From positions 550,421 to 598,633 of the forward strand of contig NZ_JALXFV010000002.1 in the NCBI RefSeq assembly GCF_023699475.1: a DNA stretch of 48,213 bases, written 5' to 3'. Under the pieces are notes generated by a model. The model saw only the letters and a program-made list of their open reading frames with translations. It did not search any database and was not told where the DNA came from. Of the stretch, positions 1 through 9,864 are shown one piece after another. How positions within the stretch are numbered: the first letter of the stretch is position 1; every line of letters begins with the position of its first letter. Origin of the DNA: Halomarina rubra. Lineage in GTDB: Archaea > Halobacteriota > Halobacteria > Halobacteriales > Haloarculaceae. A program made the position numbers and the translations under genes.

Positions 1-46
1 GAACGACCTGTTCCTGACGACCGACGCCTCAGCCAAAGGCCTCTGA
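1..46 (+). CDS. 3' end of a preceding gene (partial)
   Basis: Reading from base 2, the frame gives a short haloarchaeal-looking C-terminus (NDLFLTTDASAKGL) ending in TGA at 44-46. The start is outside the window. It is probably the last part of the upstream structural gene, since all following genes to 9279 run the same way. The 215 bp that follow contain an AT-rich stretch near 100-125 that could be a promoter for the next gene. Too little is visible to name a function. Confidence 0.4.
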   Translation, partial: NDLFLTTDASAKGL

Positions 47-261
47 CATCCTTCAAGGCGGGGTTTGGTCGTCGCTGTTTCCTACGCACTCAGCCTCACT
101 TATACCTTTATTTTGACATAGAGAGTATCACACGCCCAGAGGCAATCCCCGCCAACTCACGCGATACACACGCGGCACGGGTCTAACAATACCGGCAACC
201 GAGGTTCCTGACTAATTCTCTCGCTGATGACCCCGTTGGGCGAGGCTCCTGTTATCAAATC

Positions 262-873
262 ATGTTAGAAGGATTCCGATTAGAGATGCCTAGCGGAGAC
301 GTCGACAACGACGGTGTCGACGAGTATGGCGTGTTCGAGGGCAACGTCGGGTTGCGCATCGAGCAAGGAACAAGAACGGGTTTCCTCGTCGAGTCCGGTG
401 GCGGCCTCACCGGTTCGATTAACAGTATCGTCGTCGACTGGTGGGAAGAAAAGCAGGGCGAGCAACTCTCTGGGGATGGGAAGCGCCAGGGCTGGTATCT
501 CGACCTCGGAGCCGGCCAGCACTACGCCGAAATCTCGTTTCGCGGCTTCGAGGGGTCGGATGGCCAATGGGGAAGCTCACCCGACCCGGCTGTCCAGACC
601 GCCGCGTCAGCGACCGGCGCGCATCCGACCACCCAGATGCAGGTGTTGGACCGGTATCTCCAGATCTGCACTGTCGACAGCAAATCGCCGGCCACCCTCC
701 ACGTGGGGGAGTACTCCGATGCAGGTCGGTACGGCCCGCTGGAGGTCGTCATCGAAGACCCATCGTTTACCTATGACGTCGAAGAGCCCTCGATCTACGA
801 TGGCTCCATAACGTTCTTGGAAGCGATGACGCTCGGAGAGTTCTACGACGCCCACGAACAGCAACAGCACTGA
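262..873 (+). CDS. Putative virion structural protein (unknown)
   Basis: 203 aa, acidic, no membrane segment, no motif I recognise. It opens the rightward block ending at 9279 and is 18 bp upstream of the next gene. Its content (many Gly, Asp and Trp/Tyr, likely beta-rich) and its place before the long tail proteins suggest a tail or baseplate component, by analogy with tailed haloviruses. Start: the first ATG after an AT-rich leader. An internal ATG (codon 9) is a less likely alternative. Confidence 0.6.
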   Translation: MLEGFRLEMPSGDVDNDGVDEYGVFEGNVGLRIEQGTRTGFLVESGGGLTGSINSIVVDWWEEKQGEQLSGDGKRQGWYLDLGAGQHYAEISFRGFEGSDGQWGSSPDPAVQTAASATGAHPTTQMQVLDRYLQICTVDSKSPATLHVGEYSDAGRYGPLEVVIEDPSFTYDVEEPSIYDGSITFLEAMTLGEFYDAHEQQQH

Positions 874-891
874 CCGGTTTTCACACAGACG

Positions 892-2016
892 ATGTCCAAC
901 ACGTACGTCTACACCCTTGTCATCCCGAACAGCGCACAGCAAGCCGGCGAGCAGCGCCAGCGGCGTGCCGTCGCCGCCAGTAACGCCCTCTCCGGGTCGA
1001 CCCCGGCCGTCGAATCGGTTGGTTCACAACCCGGTGAACGGACACTCCGTGGTCAGTACCGTGGCGCACTCGCCAAGAAGATGGGCCGTGAACTCGCCGA
1101 GCTCTCCTCGGCGGGCGATGTCGAGACCGTCCCGATCTACACCGACACAGCCGACGGTCTCCGGGGGTACTACGCCCTGGAGGAGTTCGGCGTCGGCAAC
1201 GTCGACCCGCGCTTCGGGGAGGCCGTCGCGTTCGACGGCCGTATCACGAAGAAGGGCACCTCACAGACTCACTGGCGAGCAACCCAGACGAATCCCGGCG
1301 AGGTGGTGAATCCCTTGGGCAACGATTTGACCGCCGAGGTCGGCGTCCCGGCGGCCGCCACGAAGGTCCGGTGGCTCGACGAGTCGGCGGGCAAGGTCGA
1401 ACCGGCAACCATCCTCGAAACACGCTCGGGAGAGTTCGGCGACGTCGACGTCGTCGACGCGACGGCGTCGTCGTTCGAGGACCCGACGCTCATCTTCGAG
1501 CTCGACTACGCGGAGGAGGGCAAGACCGATCCAACGGCGTGGGACGACCGTGGCGTCGCGAAACTCTCCGATGAGGACGTGCTCCAGTGGGCGCGAGTGT
1601 TCGACACCGGACACGAGTTCGAGGGCAGTCTTGTCGTGGACAACGGATTAATCAGATTACAACTCGACGAGACTAGTGCTGGCCTGTCAGAGGCACACTG
1701 GGATGGCGCGGCGTGGTCGGACGCCGCGCTCGGCCCGAATCCAGACGGCTGGACGTTGTTCGATGCTGATCTTCGTCGCTGTGGTACTGACCGCGTCGAG
1801 GCTCGCTGTGAGTTCGTCGACGACGCTGGCTCGTTCTACACGCTCAACGCGACGGTCGCCAGAGGCGCAGACGCTGTCCGCTGGACCCGCCCTGAGAACG
1901 CCACCAAACCGACTCCGACCTCGCTGAAAGACTACCTTGTGCCGACAGCGTCGGCTATCGCGATGGACGCCGGTGCAACCGACGTACTGGTCGCGAGAGA
2001 TGAGGTGGCCACATGA
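892..2016 (+). CDS. Putative tail-associated protein (unknown)
   Basis: 374 aa, acidic, no signal peptide or membrane helix. The N-terminal ~70 residues are Ala/Arg/Gln-rich and may be helical; the rest looks beta-rich. Its stop overlaps the next start (ATGA at 2013-2016), so it is translationally coupled to the following gene. I recognise no named domain. Position in the structural operon suggests a virion or tail protein; this is inference from context only. Confidence 0.6.
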   Translation: MSNTYVYTLVIPNSAQQAGEQRQRRAVAASNALSGSTPAVESVGSQPGERTLRGQYRGALAKKMGRELAELSSAGDVETVPIYTDTADGLRGYYALEEFGVGNVDPRFGEAVAFDGRITKKGTSQTHWRATQTNPGEVVNPLGNDLTAEVGVPAAATKVRWLDESAGKVEPATILETRSGEFGDVDVVDATASSFEDPTLIFELDYAEEGKTDPTAWDDRGVAKLSDEDVLQWARVFDTGHEFEGSLVVDNGLIRLQLDETSAGLSEAHWDGAAWSDAALGPNPDGWTLFDADLRRCGTDRVEARCEFVDDAGSFYTLNATVARGADAVRWTRPENATKPTPTSLKDYLVPTASAIAMDAGATDVLVARDEVAT

Positions 2017-2348
2017 CGTCCAATTCTCGGACAATTCCCGACCCAACCGATAGCACCGACCCGGCAACTGAACGCGTCGTCGTCCAAGCGGTGATCGAAC
2101 GCGTCGGCGAGAGCGAGCATGAGTTCCGCTATTCGTTCGACCACACCGATACGCCACCGGCGCTCACCGAGGCGTTTCAGGAGTTCCTCAAGACAACGTT
2201 CGGCGTCGACACCTCGACTGTTGAGGGTGGTCCGAAGATCGTCGCCGACCTTGACTCACTACCGGCCAAGGCCGACCCGTCTGTTCGACCGAGCCCACCG
2301 ACAGAGGCGGAGCTTCGAGCAATCTTCACCCGACGAGGTGAGTCCTAA
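2013..2348 (+). CDS. Small structural-operon protein (unknown)
   Basis: 111 aa, acidic. The start overlaps the upstream stop by 4 bp (ATGA) and its own stop overlaps the next ATG (TAATG at 2346-2350). It sits between a putative tail protein and the glycine-rich adhesin. A small protein in this position could be a tail-assembly or adaptor factor, but nothing in the sequence shows this. The C-terminus (PPTEAELRAIFTRRGES) is charged and probably helical. Confidence 0.6.
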   Translation: MTSNSRTIPDPTDSTDPATERVVVQAVIERVGESEHEFRYSFDHTDTPPALTEAFQEFLKTTFGVDTSTVEGGPKIVADLDSLPAKADPSVRPSPPTEAELRAIFTRRGES

Positions 2349-5300
2349 TGGTCGAGCAGACTTGGAGCTCCTTAGGAGAGTACACGTGGCAGGTCCCATC
2401 GGGCGTCGAAAGCGTCGAGGTTGACCTGTACGGCGCTCAGGGCGGCAAGTCCAGCGGTGGCCTCGGAGGGCATGTCGCAGGGACACTCCCGGTCACCCCC
2501 GGCGAGACGCTCACCATCCGCGTCGGTGGACAGGGGGCGACGAAGAGCGGTGGGTACAACGGCGGCGGAAACGGCGGGGAAGGTCACGGCTCCCCGGACG
2601 GTGCGGGCGGTGGTGGGGCGAGCGACATCCGACAGGGCGGAACAGCGCTCGCCGACCGTGTGGTCGTCGCGGGCGGCGGTGGCGGTAGGACGTACTACTC
2701 CCGGAACGGCGGCGACGGTGGGGCGGACACCGGGCAGACGGGACAGGGTGGCCCAGAGCCAGGCACCGGTGGAACCCAGAGTGCCGGTGGTGAGGGCGGA
2801 ATCGACACCGGTGGCAACGGAGAAGACGGCTCGTTGGGAGACGGTGGTGACGGCGGGTCTAACTCGTCAGGATACGACAACCACGGTGGCGGTGGTGGCG
2901 GTGGTGGATACTACGGCGGCGGCGGTGGTGGGTCGTACTTCCAAGACCCCTCGACCGGCGGTGGTGGGTCCAACTATGACGATGCACTCACGACCGTCTC
3001 GGCAAACGAACGCGGGACGGCCCCGGGCGGTGCCGGGGAGGTCACTATCTCCTACACCGAGGCACCAGCGGTCCCCGATAACGTCGACCTCACGTACGTT
3101 GCCGACGACCAGTTGGACCTCTCGTTCGACGCCGACCGCTCGGCGGGTCCCGTTGAGGGGTACCACGTCGAGATTAGAAGGGACGGTGGGGCGTGGATGA
3201 GTGCCTCGCCGGCAGGGGTCGCCGACGTGACCGACGACGGCTCGGCGACCTACACGGAGTCGTACGGTCCGGGCTCCGACCAGCCGTACGAGCAGGTCGT
3301 CGGTGTGGACTCCTCGTTTCGGTTCCGCGTCAAGGCGTACAACACCGACGGCTCGGGCGATGAACAGAGCAGCGGGTGGGCGCTCAACGGTGGCGGGTCG
3401 GTCAAGACATCGTCGGTTGCCCCCCACGACCCGCAGATAACCCGCCCCGACGGCGACACCATTGAGGTGTCATGGGAGCGCCGGACGGACGTACCGGACT
3501 ACGTGAAACTACAGGCCCGCCGTGACACCGGGAGTGGCTGGGAGTCGTGGACCGGCGTTGGTAACTTCGGCCACGATACCGGGGCGTGGGGCGACGGTCT
3601 CGACGAGGACTGGGTGAACAGCGGCGCGGCCAAGGGCGAGCGAAAGACGATTCGGTGCGTCGTCGGCCACCCGTATCACAGCGTCGGCACCGACTATTTC
3701 CAGCGCGACGCCCGCTATCAGTTCCGACTCCGGAGCGTCCGCCGGACGAACGACGCCACCAACGCGGACCTCATGAGTGATTGGGTCTACGTCGAGCCCG
3801 ACCCGTGGGGGGCCGGGTCCATCATGGACGACTCGTTCGACAGTGGCGACCTCTCAGGGTGGACCGCAAAGTCCAGCGACGGGACCGACGGGTTCAACGA
3901 CCCCGACAGCGGGCTCTACACGGACGACTCGTTCATACAGGCGGAGAATTGCGGCATCACCGGCCCGGACGACGGGTCGCACTACCTCGCGCTTCAGAGC
4001 GACGACCGCGTGTCCCGGACCCTCGGGGACCTCACCGGTCACAGCGACGTATTGGTGTATGCGAGTATGGCGACTGGCTCTATGGACTCCGAGAACATCG
4101 GGCAGTCGGCGCATGTCCAGTGGTCGCCGGACGGCGGAAGCACGTGGACGACGCTTAAGTCGAACCAATGGGAGTACAACCGACAGGGATGGGTCCAACT
4201 CGCCTGTCGCGTCCCCGATGCCGACCTCGGCACCGACTGCGTGTTGCGCCTCCGCGGGCGGGCCTACGCCGGCGACTCGGGCTGTTTCGACAACATCGTT
4301 GTTGCCACCCAGCGTCCCGAGTTGACCACCCCGAGCAAACCCGCCGACCTGTCGGTATACCTCGACGGACGCGGGACCGTCCAAGCGGAGTGGACGAACA
4401 CCATGACGTTCAACGCGGGCGGTGCGAATCAAGGATTACTTTACCGCGGAGGCGAGCAACTCGCCAAGGAGGTTGGCGGCAACCTCGACGAGGCGACATT
4501 TACTGGGCTCGACGACGGAGCGACCTACGAGGTTCGGGTCAGTGCGTACATCCGCCGGTACAACGCCGACGGCTCGAAGCTGTTTTTCAACTCCGGGGTG
4601 GTGAGCGACACTACCACGACGTATCTCCCGTCGCCGTCGGACCTCGCCGTCGAGGACGTGCAGCAGGACGTGGTGGACCTCTCGTTCATCGACAACGCCG
4701 CCGAGAAGGCGGGCTACCGGGTCTACGCCTCGCGCGAGCAGCCCCCCGCCGAGCTGTCCGCCCCGGGCGAAGACGGCGGGGCGTTCACCGACGACCCCAA
4801 CCGCTTCGACCTCTCGGGGGACATCACGCTCATGGCGACGGTCACCCCCGACGTCATCGGGCCGGACGACGGCAGCGGGCCCGAACGGACCGGCATCATG
4901 GGGACGCACTTCAACCTCGACTTCGCGGTCAACATCCGGACAGCAGGAGGGTTGCAGGCGTACCACGGCAACCGCGACGGCGAGAGCCCGGTCCACGACG
5001 CGACACAGTTTCCGTGGGCGGTCATGGAGGCGGGGACGACCCGTCGCTTCGTCCTCGTCCGGTCGATGGACAACACCCCCAATGGTGAGTGGTCGGTGTA
5101 CGTCGACGGCGAGGCGAGCCCGAACAACCCCACCCAAGCGGACGTCGAACCGGGGACGGGCGACGAGCCGTTGGCGGTCGGGCGGTCGTATCTGGGGGCG
5201 GTTCGCGGCACCATCCGTAACGTCGCCATCTACGACCGTGCCATGTCCGAGAGCGAGGCGCTCGTCAACTCGGTCATCGGGACGACCCCGCCCGCCGAAG

Positions 5301-6178
5301 AGGCTCGGCGGTACTACTACCCGCTCGACAGCCTCGAAGACCGGTCGGGCTACGGCAACGACCTCTCGCTGTACTCGGCGGGGACGGGCGGTATCACCGG
5401 GGCGGGCTACACACAGGTCGGGTCGGACCTTCCGCCCACTGGAGCATACCGGTTGAACGAATCCGGGACCGACGACAGCCTCTCCAACAACAGCCTCGAC
5501 GCCGGGGGACTCTCCGAGCTCACCGTTGTTCACGAGTTCGCGGTCGACGGTCCGTCGAACGACGACAACGGCTACCCCCGGATGTTCTCCATGGGGGGCA
5601 CCGAGTCATGGGCGCAAGCCGAGTCGGACGAAATCATGGTCCGGTTAGGCGGAAACGCCGATGCGGGGGGTAGCAACCAAGTGATACTCAACATCCCACT
5701 CGAATACGGGACGCCTGTTCGGTGGGCGCAAGTGTACGTTGACGGCGGTAACCCCTCCGTCACCGGCTACCTCGACGGGGAGGTGGTGGATACGGACGAC
5801 AGCTACGGCGGCACCACCCGCGTCCTCTCTCCTCACATCCTGTCGAACGGTAGCTACACGCGGACCATGAACGGGAGGACCGGGCGGCTGTGGGTGTTCT
5901 CCCGCGCACTCTCGTCATCCGAGATAACAATGATTCACCAAGGCAACGGCGGCAGTGTCGACCCCACGGGACTGATAGCGGCGTACGAGATGGGGGAAGG
6001 AGACGGCGATTCGGTCCCCGACCAATCGGGCAACGGACACAGCCTCACGGTGAACGGCGGTCGGCAGGTGCCACCGATGTATCCGATAGGGTTCAGCACC
6101 CCGCCGCTGTTGGACGGCGAGCGGTACACGTTCACCGCTGAAACGTACTCGGCAGACGGACAGGAGGGACGCGACTAA
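2348..6178 (+). CDS. Large glycine-rich / FN3 / LamG tail adhesin
   Basis: 1276 aa. Residues ~20-235 are extremely Gly-rich (repeated GGGG, GGNGG and GAGGGG runs), like the glycine-rich domains of phage adhesins and ALK/LTK receptors. Two fibronectin-III-like domains follow (~240-350 and ~355-480), then a jelly-roll-like module (~490-640), another FN3-like region (~645-770) and two LamG/concanavalin-like modules (~785-960 and ~1030-1200). These domains bind ligands, typically glycans. With its place in the tail operon, the likely role is host-surface recognition at the tail tip. Starts in TAATG overlap with the previous gene and ends in TAATG overlap with the next. No signal peptide, which fits a virion protein. 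Domain edges are by eye. Confidence 0.7.
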   Translation: MVEQTWSSLGEYTWQVPSGVESVEVDLYGAQGGKSSGGLGGHVAGTLPVTPGETLTIRVGGQGATKSGGYNGGGNGGEGHGSPDGAGGGGASDIRQGGTALADRVVVAGGGGGRTYYSRNGGDGGADTGQTGQGGPEPGTGGTQSAGGEGGIDTGGNGEDGSLGDGGDGGSNSSGYDNHGGGGGGGGYYGGGGGGSYFQDPSTGGGGSNYDDALTTVSANERGTAPGGAGEVTISYTEAPAVPDNVDLTYVADDQLDLSFDADRSAGPVEGYHVEIRRDGGAWMSASPAGVADVTDDGSATYTESYGPGSDQPYEQVVGVDSSFRFRVKAYNTDGSGDEQSSGWALNGGGSVKTSSVAPHDPQITRPDGDTIEVSWERRTDVPDYVKLQARRDTGSGWESWTGVGNFGHDTGAWGDGLDEDWVNSGAAKGERKTIRCVVGHPYHSVGTDYFQRDARYQFRLRSVRRTNDATNADLMSDWVYVEPDPWGAGSIMDDSFDSGDLSGWTAKSSDGTDGFNDPDSGLYTDDSFIQAENCGITGPDDGSHYLALQSDDRVSRTLGDLTGHSDVLVYASMATGSMDSENIGQSAHVQWSPDGGSTWTTLKSNQWEYNRQGWVQLACRVPDADLGTDCVLRLRGRAYAGDSGCFDNIVVATQRPELTTPSKPADLSVYLDGRGTVQAEWTNTMTFNAGGANQGLLYRGGEQLAKEVGGNLDEATFTGLDDGATYEVRVSAYIRRYNADGSKLFFNSGVVSDTTTTYLPSPSDLAVEDVQQDVVDLSFIDNAAEKAGYRVYASREQPPAELSAPGEDGGAFTDDPNRFDLSGDITLMATVTPDVIGPDDGSGPERTGIMGTHFNLDFAVNIRTAGGLQAYHGNRDGESPVHDATQFPWAVMEAGTTRRFVLVRSMDNTPNGEWSVYVDGEASPNNPTQADVEPGTGDEPLAVGRSYLGAVRGTIRNVAIYDRAMSESEALVNSVIGTTPPAEEARRYYYPLDSLEDRSGYGNDLSLYSAGTGGITGAGYTQVGSDLPPTGAYRLNESGTDDSLSNNSLDAGGLSELTVVHEFAVDGPSNDDNGYPRMFSMGGTESWAQAESDEIMVRLGGNADAGGSNQVILNIPLEYGTPVRWAQVYVDGGNPSVTGYLDGEVVDTDDSYGGTTRVLSPHILSNGSYTRTMNGRTGRLWVFSRALSSSEITMIHQGNGGSVDPTGLIAAYEMGEGDGDSVPDQSGNGHSLTVNGGRQVPPMYPIGFSTPPLLDGERYTFTAETYSADGQEGRD

Positions 6179-9100
6179 TGCCAATCACAGCAACCACAGA
6201 GCTTCGAGATATCACCGACCGAACGCTGGACTCGTCGACCGAGGACCAGCTGAGCCACAGCTGGGACGTTCCGACGGGGCTGGACTACGGCGACGTCCGG
6301 GTGCAGTACCGCGTCAGCGGCGAGCAGACGTTCATCCCCGTCACCGAAAACCGGTTCGGCGGGAGGTGGAACAACGACGTGACCGAGTTGGGGGCGGCCG
6401 ACGGGTTCGCCGCCGTCGGCGAGATAACAACCACCAGCGGCACGTACAACGACATATTCACCAGTCAGTTCACGACGGACTCGCTGAACCTCCCCGCCGA
6501 TACAACGGTGTATATGACCTTCTACGCGAAGTGGCCCCAGCGTCCGAAGTGGGGGGCAGAGGGGGAGTGGGTCGTCGACCCCGAGCCGGACTCCGACCGC
6601 TATCAGCGCTACGTCCTCCGGAACGACGCGCAGAACGCCCGTGATGAGTTCTTTCGGCTGTACTACGCCGACAAGACGACCGGGTTCACCACACGAATTG
6701 CAAACCCCTCGGTGATGGTGTCTGAGCCGCTCAACGCGGTGACCAACGGGACGAGCGTGACACTCGGGAGGCTCGTAGACGGTGAGAAATACGACGTTCG
6801 CTCCCGGGTCGAGACTGAACACGTCACCGGGCCGTGGACGACGCTCAACGACATCACCGCGATGCCGTCCGTCGGAAATATCGCTATCGATGCAGCCGAA
6901 GAGGCGAGCGTCTCGCTGTCCTGGTCGGACCGTGTGGACAACGAAGACCACTACGTCATCCAGCGAGCCGAACAGGTCGCCGGCAGCTATGGACTGGTGG
7001 AAGACGTCGAGACACTCGGCCAAGGCACGACGAGTTACGTAGACAACAGCTCCCGTCCCTCTACCACGTATCAGTACCGGGTTCAAGCTCAAACTGAACA
7101 CCGGTCATCGACGAGCACGTGGGCCGAGACGACGACACCATCGACAACCCAGGGGCAGCGCCGAGCGCCCCGGCGGGGGTGGCACGTCGAGGTTGTCCAT
7201 CCGTCGACGGGCCGTATCATCCGGCCGAGCGTCGTCGGCGAGCCCGAACGGGAACCGGCGGTCAATGACCTTCCCCGTATCCGCATTCCCGTCCCTCGCG
7301 ACGAAAAATGGCTCGCCGACGAGTGGGACGATGCCGAACTCCGCGTCTGGTACGACGGTGAGCGCCAGCCCATCGAGCGCCTGGAGGCGACGTTGATCAC
7401 TCCCGAGTCAGTAGTGCTGGAAGGGCGCGGCGGGCTCGACCTCCTGGAACGAGTCACCGCCGAGTTCGACGTCGAGGAGGCACACGTCGCCGCCGAGTCG
7501 CTGCTGACTGACACCGTTGGGGCAGACGTCGACGTCGTCGTCGACGATCCAGCGCTTGGCGTTCGCGAGGACGAGATTCTTCAGGACGCCAACGGCGAAG
7601 CCGGCATCCGCGACCTGCTCGTCGACGCGATTGGCGAGACCGACCCGCTCGCGTACCAGAACGACCGGCTCGAACAGCTCCCCGTCTCGTACATCGTCGA
7701 GACCGAGAACGCGGACACGCTGGACTCCTCGAGTGCGGTCATCGACGAGACACAGGACTGGAGCGCGAACGGGGCGGCTCGGCTCAACAGCATCGACGGA
7801 CGGATTCGCCACACGTTCACCACAGAGTACACCATCCCCGAAGAGCACGTCCGGGTGCTGTTTCGGTCCGGGTCAGCTGACTCCGACGCGCTGAACGTCT
7901 CGTGGCGACTCGACGGTCAGGAGGTCGGTAACATCACGTTCGCCGACGGCATTGGGAAGAACCTGAACTGGGGGTACGCTTCAGACATCTCCGGGCCAGG
8001 GTGGACCGGTGGTGACCTCCAGCCCGGTGAGCACACCGTTGAGGTGTTCGTCGATGACTACTCCTCGGGCCAGGAGTGGTACTCCGACGTTCTCGGCATC
8101 GTCGATGCTCGGTACGTCGGGAACGCCAGCGGCCTCGACAACACCCGGGACGGCAACTACATGGCCGATCCGCCGCTGTTCGCAACCGACTGGAAACTGG
8201 AGTTCGAGGACGCCGTCGTCACGAAGGCCATCGACGAGGCGACCGCGACGCTCGACCTCGGCGACGATACCGGCCAGACGCTTGAACTCTCGTTTGACGA
8301 TGGCGTGTCGTGGTCCTCGGGTGGAGCGCCGACCCACACAGCGACGAACGGCTCGCTGTCGAATCAGGTGCGACTCCGCACAACGTTGACGGCGACCGGC
8401 ACGAACGGCGGGCAGACACCGACGGAGAACTACCAGGGCAACCACCTCGCGGGCTTCGAGCTGCGAGGCGATATCGACGAGACGCCGCTTGTCGTCGAAC
8501 GTTCCTACGATGGCTCGTTACTCGACGCGCTCCGGGACATCGCCGACGTCTCCTCGTCGGCGTTCGAGTTCCGGTGGGATGACGGCCCGGCGGTCCACTG
8601 GACCCGCATCGGCCAGCGCTCCTCTACTGTGGACGTTGACCCGAGCAACTACGACGTCCAACGGAGTCGCGAGAACCTCATCGCGAGCGCCGAGGTGCAT
8701 GGTGCTGCCCAAGCCATCGTCCGCGAGCCAATCACGGCAGCCGTCGGTCAGGCGGTCGCGCTCGACCACGGTCTCGTCCAGGAGGGCTCGGTGAACGTCT
8801 ACGACCCCGACACAGACGAGGTGTTTGAGGAGGGTCTGGACTACTCGGTCGGGTATCGCGAAGGAATCGTGACCGCTCACGGGGAGGGAACCCTCGCTGA
8901 CGGTCAGCTAGTATTGGCCGACTACAGCTATAAGCCGCGCGGCAGCTACACCGCCGAGGGTGTCACGGGCCGAGAGATCGTTCGGGACGTCCCCGGTGCG
9001 ACCAACGACCGGATGTGTGAGCAATTGGCCGAACGCCTCGTTGAGGATTTGTCTGTGCCGCAGGTCGAAGCTGAGGTGACGCTGCCCGTGTCTTCGACGG

Positions 9101-9279
9101 GGTGGTCGGTCATCGACGAGCTCTCGATTCCGGGTGTGCCCATCGGCGAGTCTTTGCATCTTCGCCAGGCTCGGTTGGTGCCAGGCCAGACGTCGCTGAC
9201 GCTCGGGACACGCCGAACGGTCTCCGAAGCGGTTCAGCAGCTCCGTGACCGCATCCAGACGAATTCTCGCCGGGTCTGA
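6178..9279 (+). CDS. Putative tail hub / baseplate protein with FN3-like region
   Basis: 1033 aa. Residues ~1-320 contain FN3-like segments (for example a Ser-Leu-Ser-Trp strand near 245 and a Tyr-rich strand near 300). From ~335 the style changes to one seen in phage tail hub and Gp37/Gp44-like baseplate proteins: a segment describing geometry (RIRIPVPRDEKW), a jelly-roll insert (~510-660), and a C-terminal beta region (~770-1033) ending in an amphipathic helix. The start overlaps the previous stop (TAATG). It is the last gene of the operon, with hairpins directly after. The C-terminal baseplate assignment is from family style, not alignment; a second adhesin is the alternative. Confidence 0.55.
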   Translation: MPITATTELRDITDRTLDSSTEDQLSHSWDVPTGLDYGDVRVQYRVSGEQTFIPVTENRFGGRWNNDVTELGAADGFAAVGEITTTSGTYNDIFTSQFTTDSLNLPADTTVYMTFYAKWPQRPKWGAEGEWVVDPEPDSDRYQRYVLRNDAQNARDEFFRLYYADKTTGFTTRIANPSVMVSEPLNAVTNGTSVTLGRLVDGEKYDVRSRVETEHVTGPWTTLNDITAMPSVGNIAIDAAEEASVSLSWSDRVDNEDHYVIQRAEQVAGSYGLVEDVETLGQGTTSYVDNSSRPSTTYQYRVQAQTEHRSSTSTWAETTTPSTTQGQRRAPRRGWHVEVVHPSTGRIIRPSVVGEPEREPAVNDLPRIRIPVPRDEKWLADEWDDAELRVWYDGERQPIERLEATLITPESVVLEGRGGLDLLERVTAEFDVEEAHVAAESLLTDTVGADVDVVVDDPALGVREDEILQDANGEAGIRDLLVDAIGETDPLAYQNDRLEQLPVSYIVETENADTLDSSSAVIDETQDWSANGAARLNSIDGRIRHTFTTEYTIPEEHVRVLFRSGSADSDALNVSWRLDGQEVGNITFADGIGKNLNWGYASDISGPGWTGGDLQPGEHTVEVFVDDYSSGQEWYSDVLGIVDARYVGNASGLDNTRDGNYMADPPLFATDWKLEFEDAVVTKAIDEATATLDLGDDTGQTLELSFDDGVSWSSGGAPTHTATNGSLSNQVRLRTTLTATGTNGGQTPTENYQGNHLAGFELRGDIDETPLVVERSYDGSLLDALRDIADVSSSAFEFRWDDGPAVHWTRIGQRSSTVDVDPSNYDVQRSRENLIASAEVHGAAQAIVREPITAAVGQAVALDHGLVQEGSVNVYDPDTDEVFEEGLDYSVGYREGIVTAHGEGTLADGQLVLADYSYKPRGSYTAEGVTGREIVRDVPGATNDRMCEQLAERLVEDLSVPQVEAEVTLPVSSTGWSVIDELSIPGVPIGESLHLRQARLVPGQTSLTLGTRRTVSEAVQQLRDRIQTNSRRV

Positions 9280-9290
9280 GCGGTGGTGGG

Positions 9291-9308
9291 GACTCACCGT
9301 GGTGAGTC
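9291..9308. terminator. Short palindromic hairpin after the tail operon
   Basis: GACTCACC and GGTGAGTC, separated by two bases, form an 8-bp stem 12 bp after the stop of the tail hub gene. No T-run follows directly. It may act with the larger hairpin downstream in ending transcription or protecting the 3' end, or be a protein-binding palindrome. Confidence 0.5.
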
Positions 9309-9319
9309 TGTAATCAGAA

Positions 9320-9375
9320 TGAGGGCGAGGACTCCCTGCAGTGTGCTTACCAGCCTCGCCCTCAGTCGTTTTCTT
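9320..9375 (+). terminator. Stem-loop terminator of the tail operon
   Basis: TGAGGGCGAGG (9320-9330) and CCTCGCCCTCA (9354-9364) form a perfect 11-bp GC-rich stem with a 23-nt loop, followed by GTCGTTTTCTTT. Stem plus T-rich tail 41 bp after the operon's last stop fits a transcription terminator. Confidence 0.6.
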
Positions 9376-9552
9376 TGAGTAAGTGTGAATAACTGTTATG
9401 ATTGCGCCGGGGTTCCACTCGCCAATCACTTCGAGAGTTAAGGCCAACCAACCTGAAGGTCGCACTGTTACACTCATGACAGCCCAGAACAAATTCTCTG
9501 ATGGGACTGGAGACTGACCATTCGTTCAGGATATCGAGGCTATTCCGTCTGA

Positions 9553-9644
9553 ATTTCTAGAGATTCGCAATCAACCAAGGCGAAGCTGTAGAAATAAACT
9601 GATTGGGCAGATACTACCATTCTTGTTTGAAAATCTCTAGAAAT
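9553..9644. repeat. 13-bp perfect inverted repeat in an AT-rich segment
   Basis: ATTTCTAGAGATT at 9553-9565 is repeated in inverse orientation at 9632-9644, 66 bp apart, in the most AT-rich intergenic stretch nearby. No credible gene is seen in 9365-9864. The repeat could be a regulator operator, a recombination or attachment core, or the loop-closing stem of an RNA. TATA-like sequence (TATATATGG) follows at ~9670. Confidence 0.6.
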
Positions 9645-9864
9645 ATATAAATCAATTGTACATACCACAATATATATGGCAGAGTAAATTCTCGTATTGA
9701 ATGAGGTGGGACTCCCTCAAATTGCCAACCCACCTCTTCTGGAAAGTGTTCCTGCGATTGATATAGCGGGCTGTCTCACCGTTGACTGAGTGAACACTGC
9801 GTCTCCTGAGCAGTGACTCCGTCGTCTCGCGCATAGAACACGCTGTTCCACTGGACGTCTACCT

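Noticed and set aside
9652-9834. 60-codon minus-strand frame in the AT-rich gap
   Set aside because: No plausible protein composition or initiation signal. The region is better explained as intergenic with an inverted repeat.
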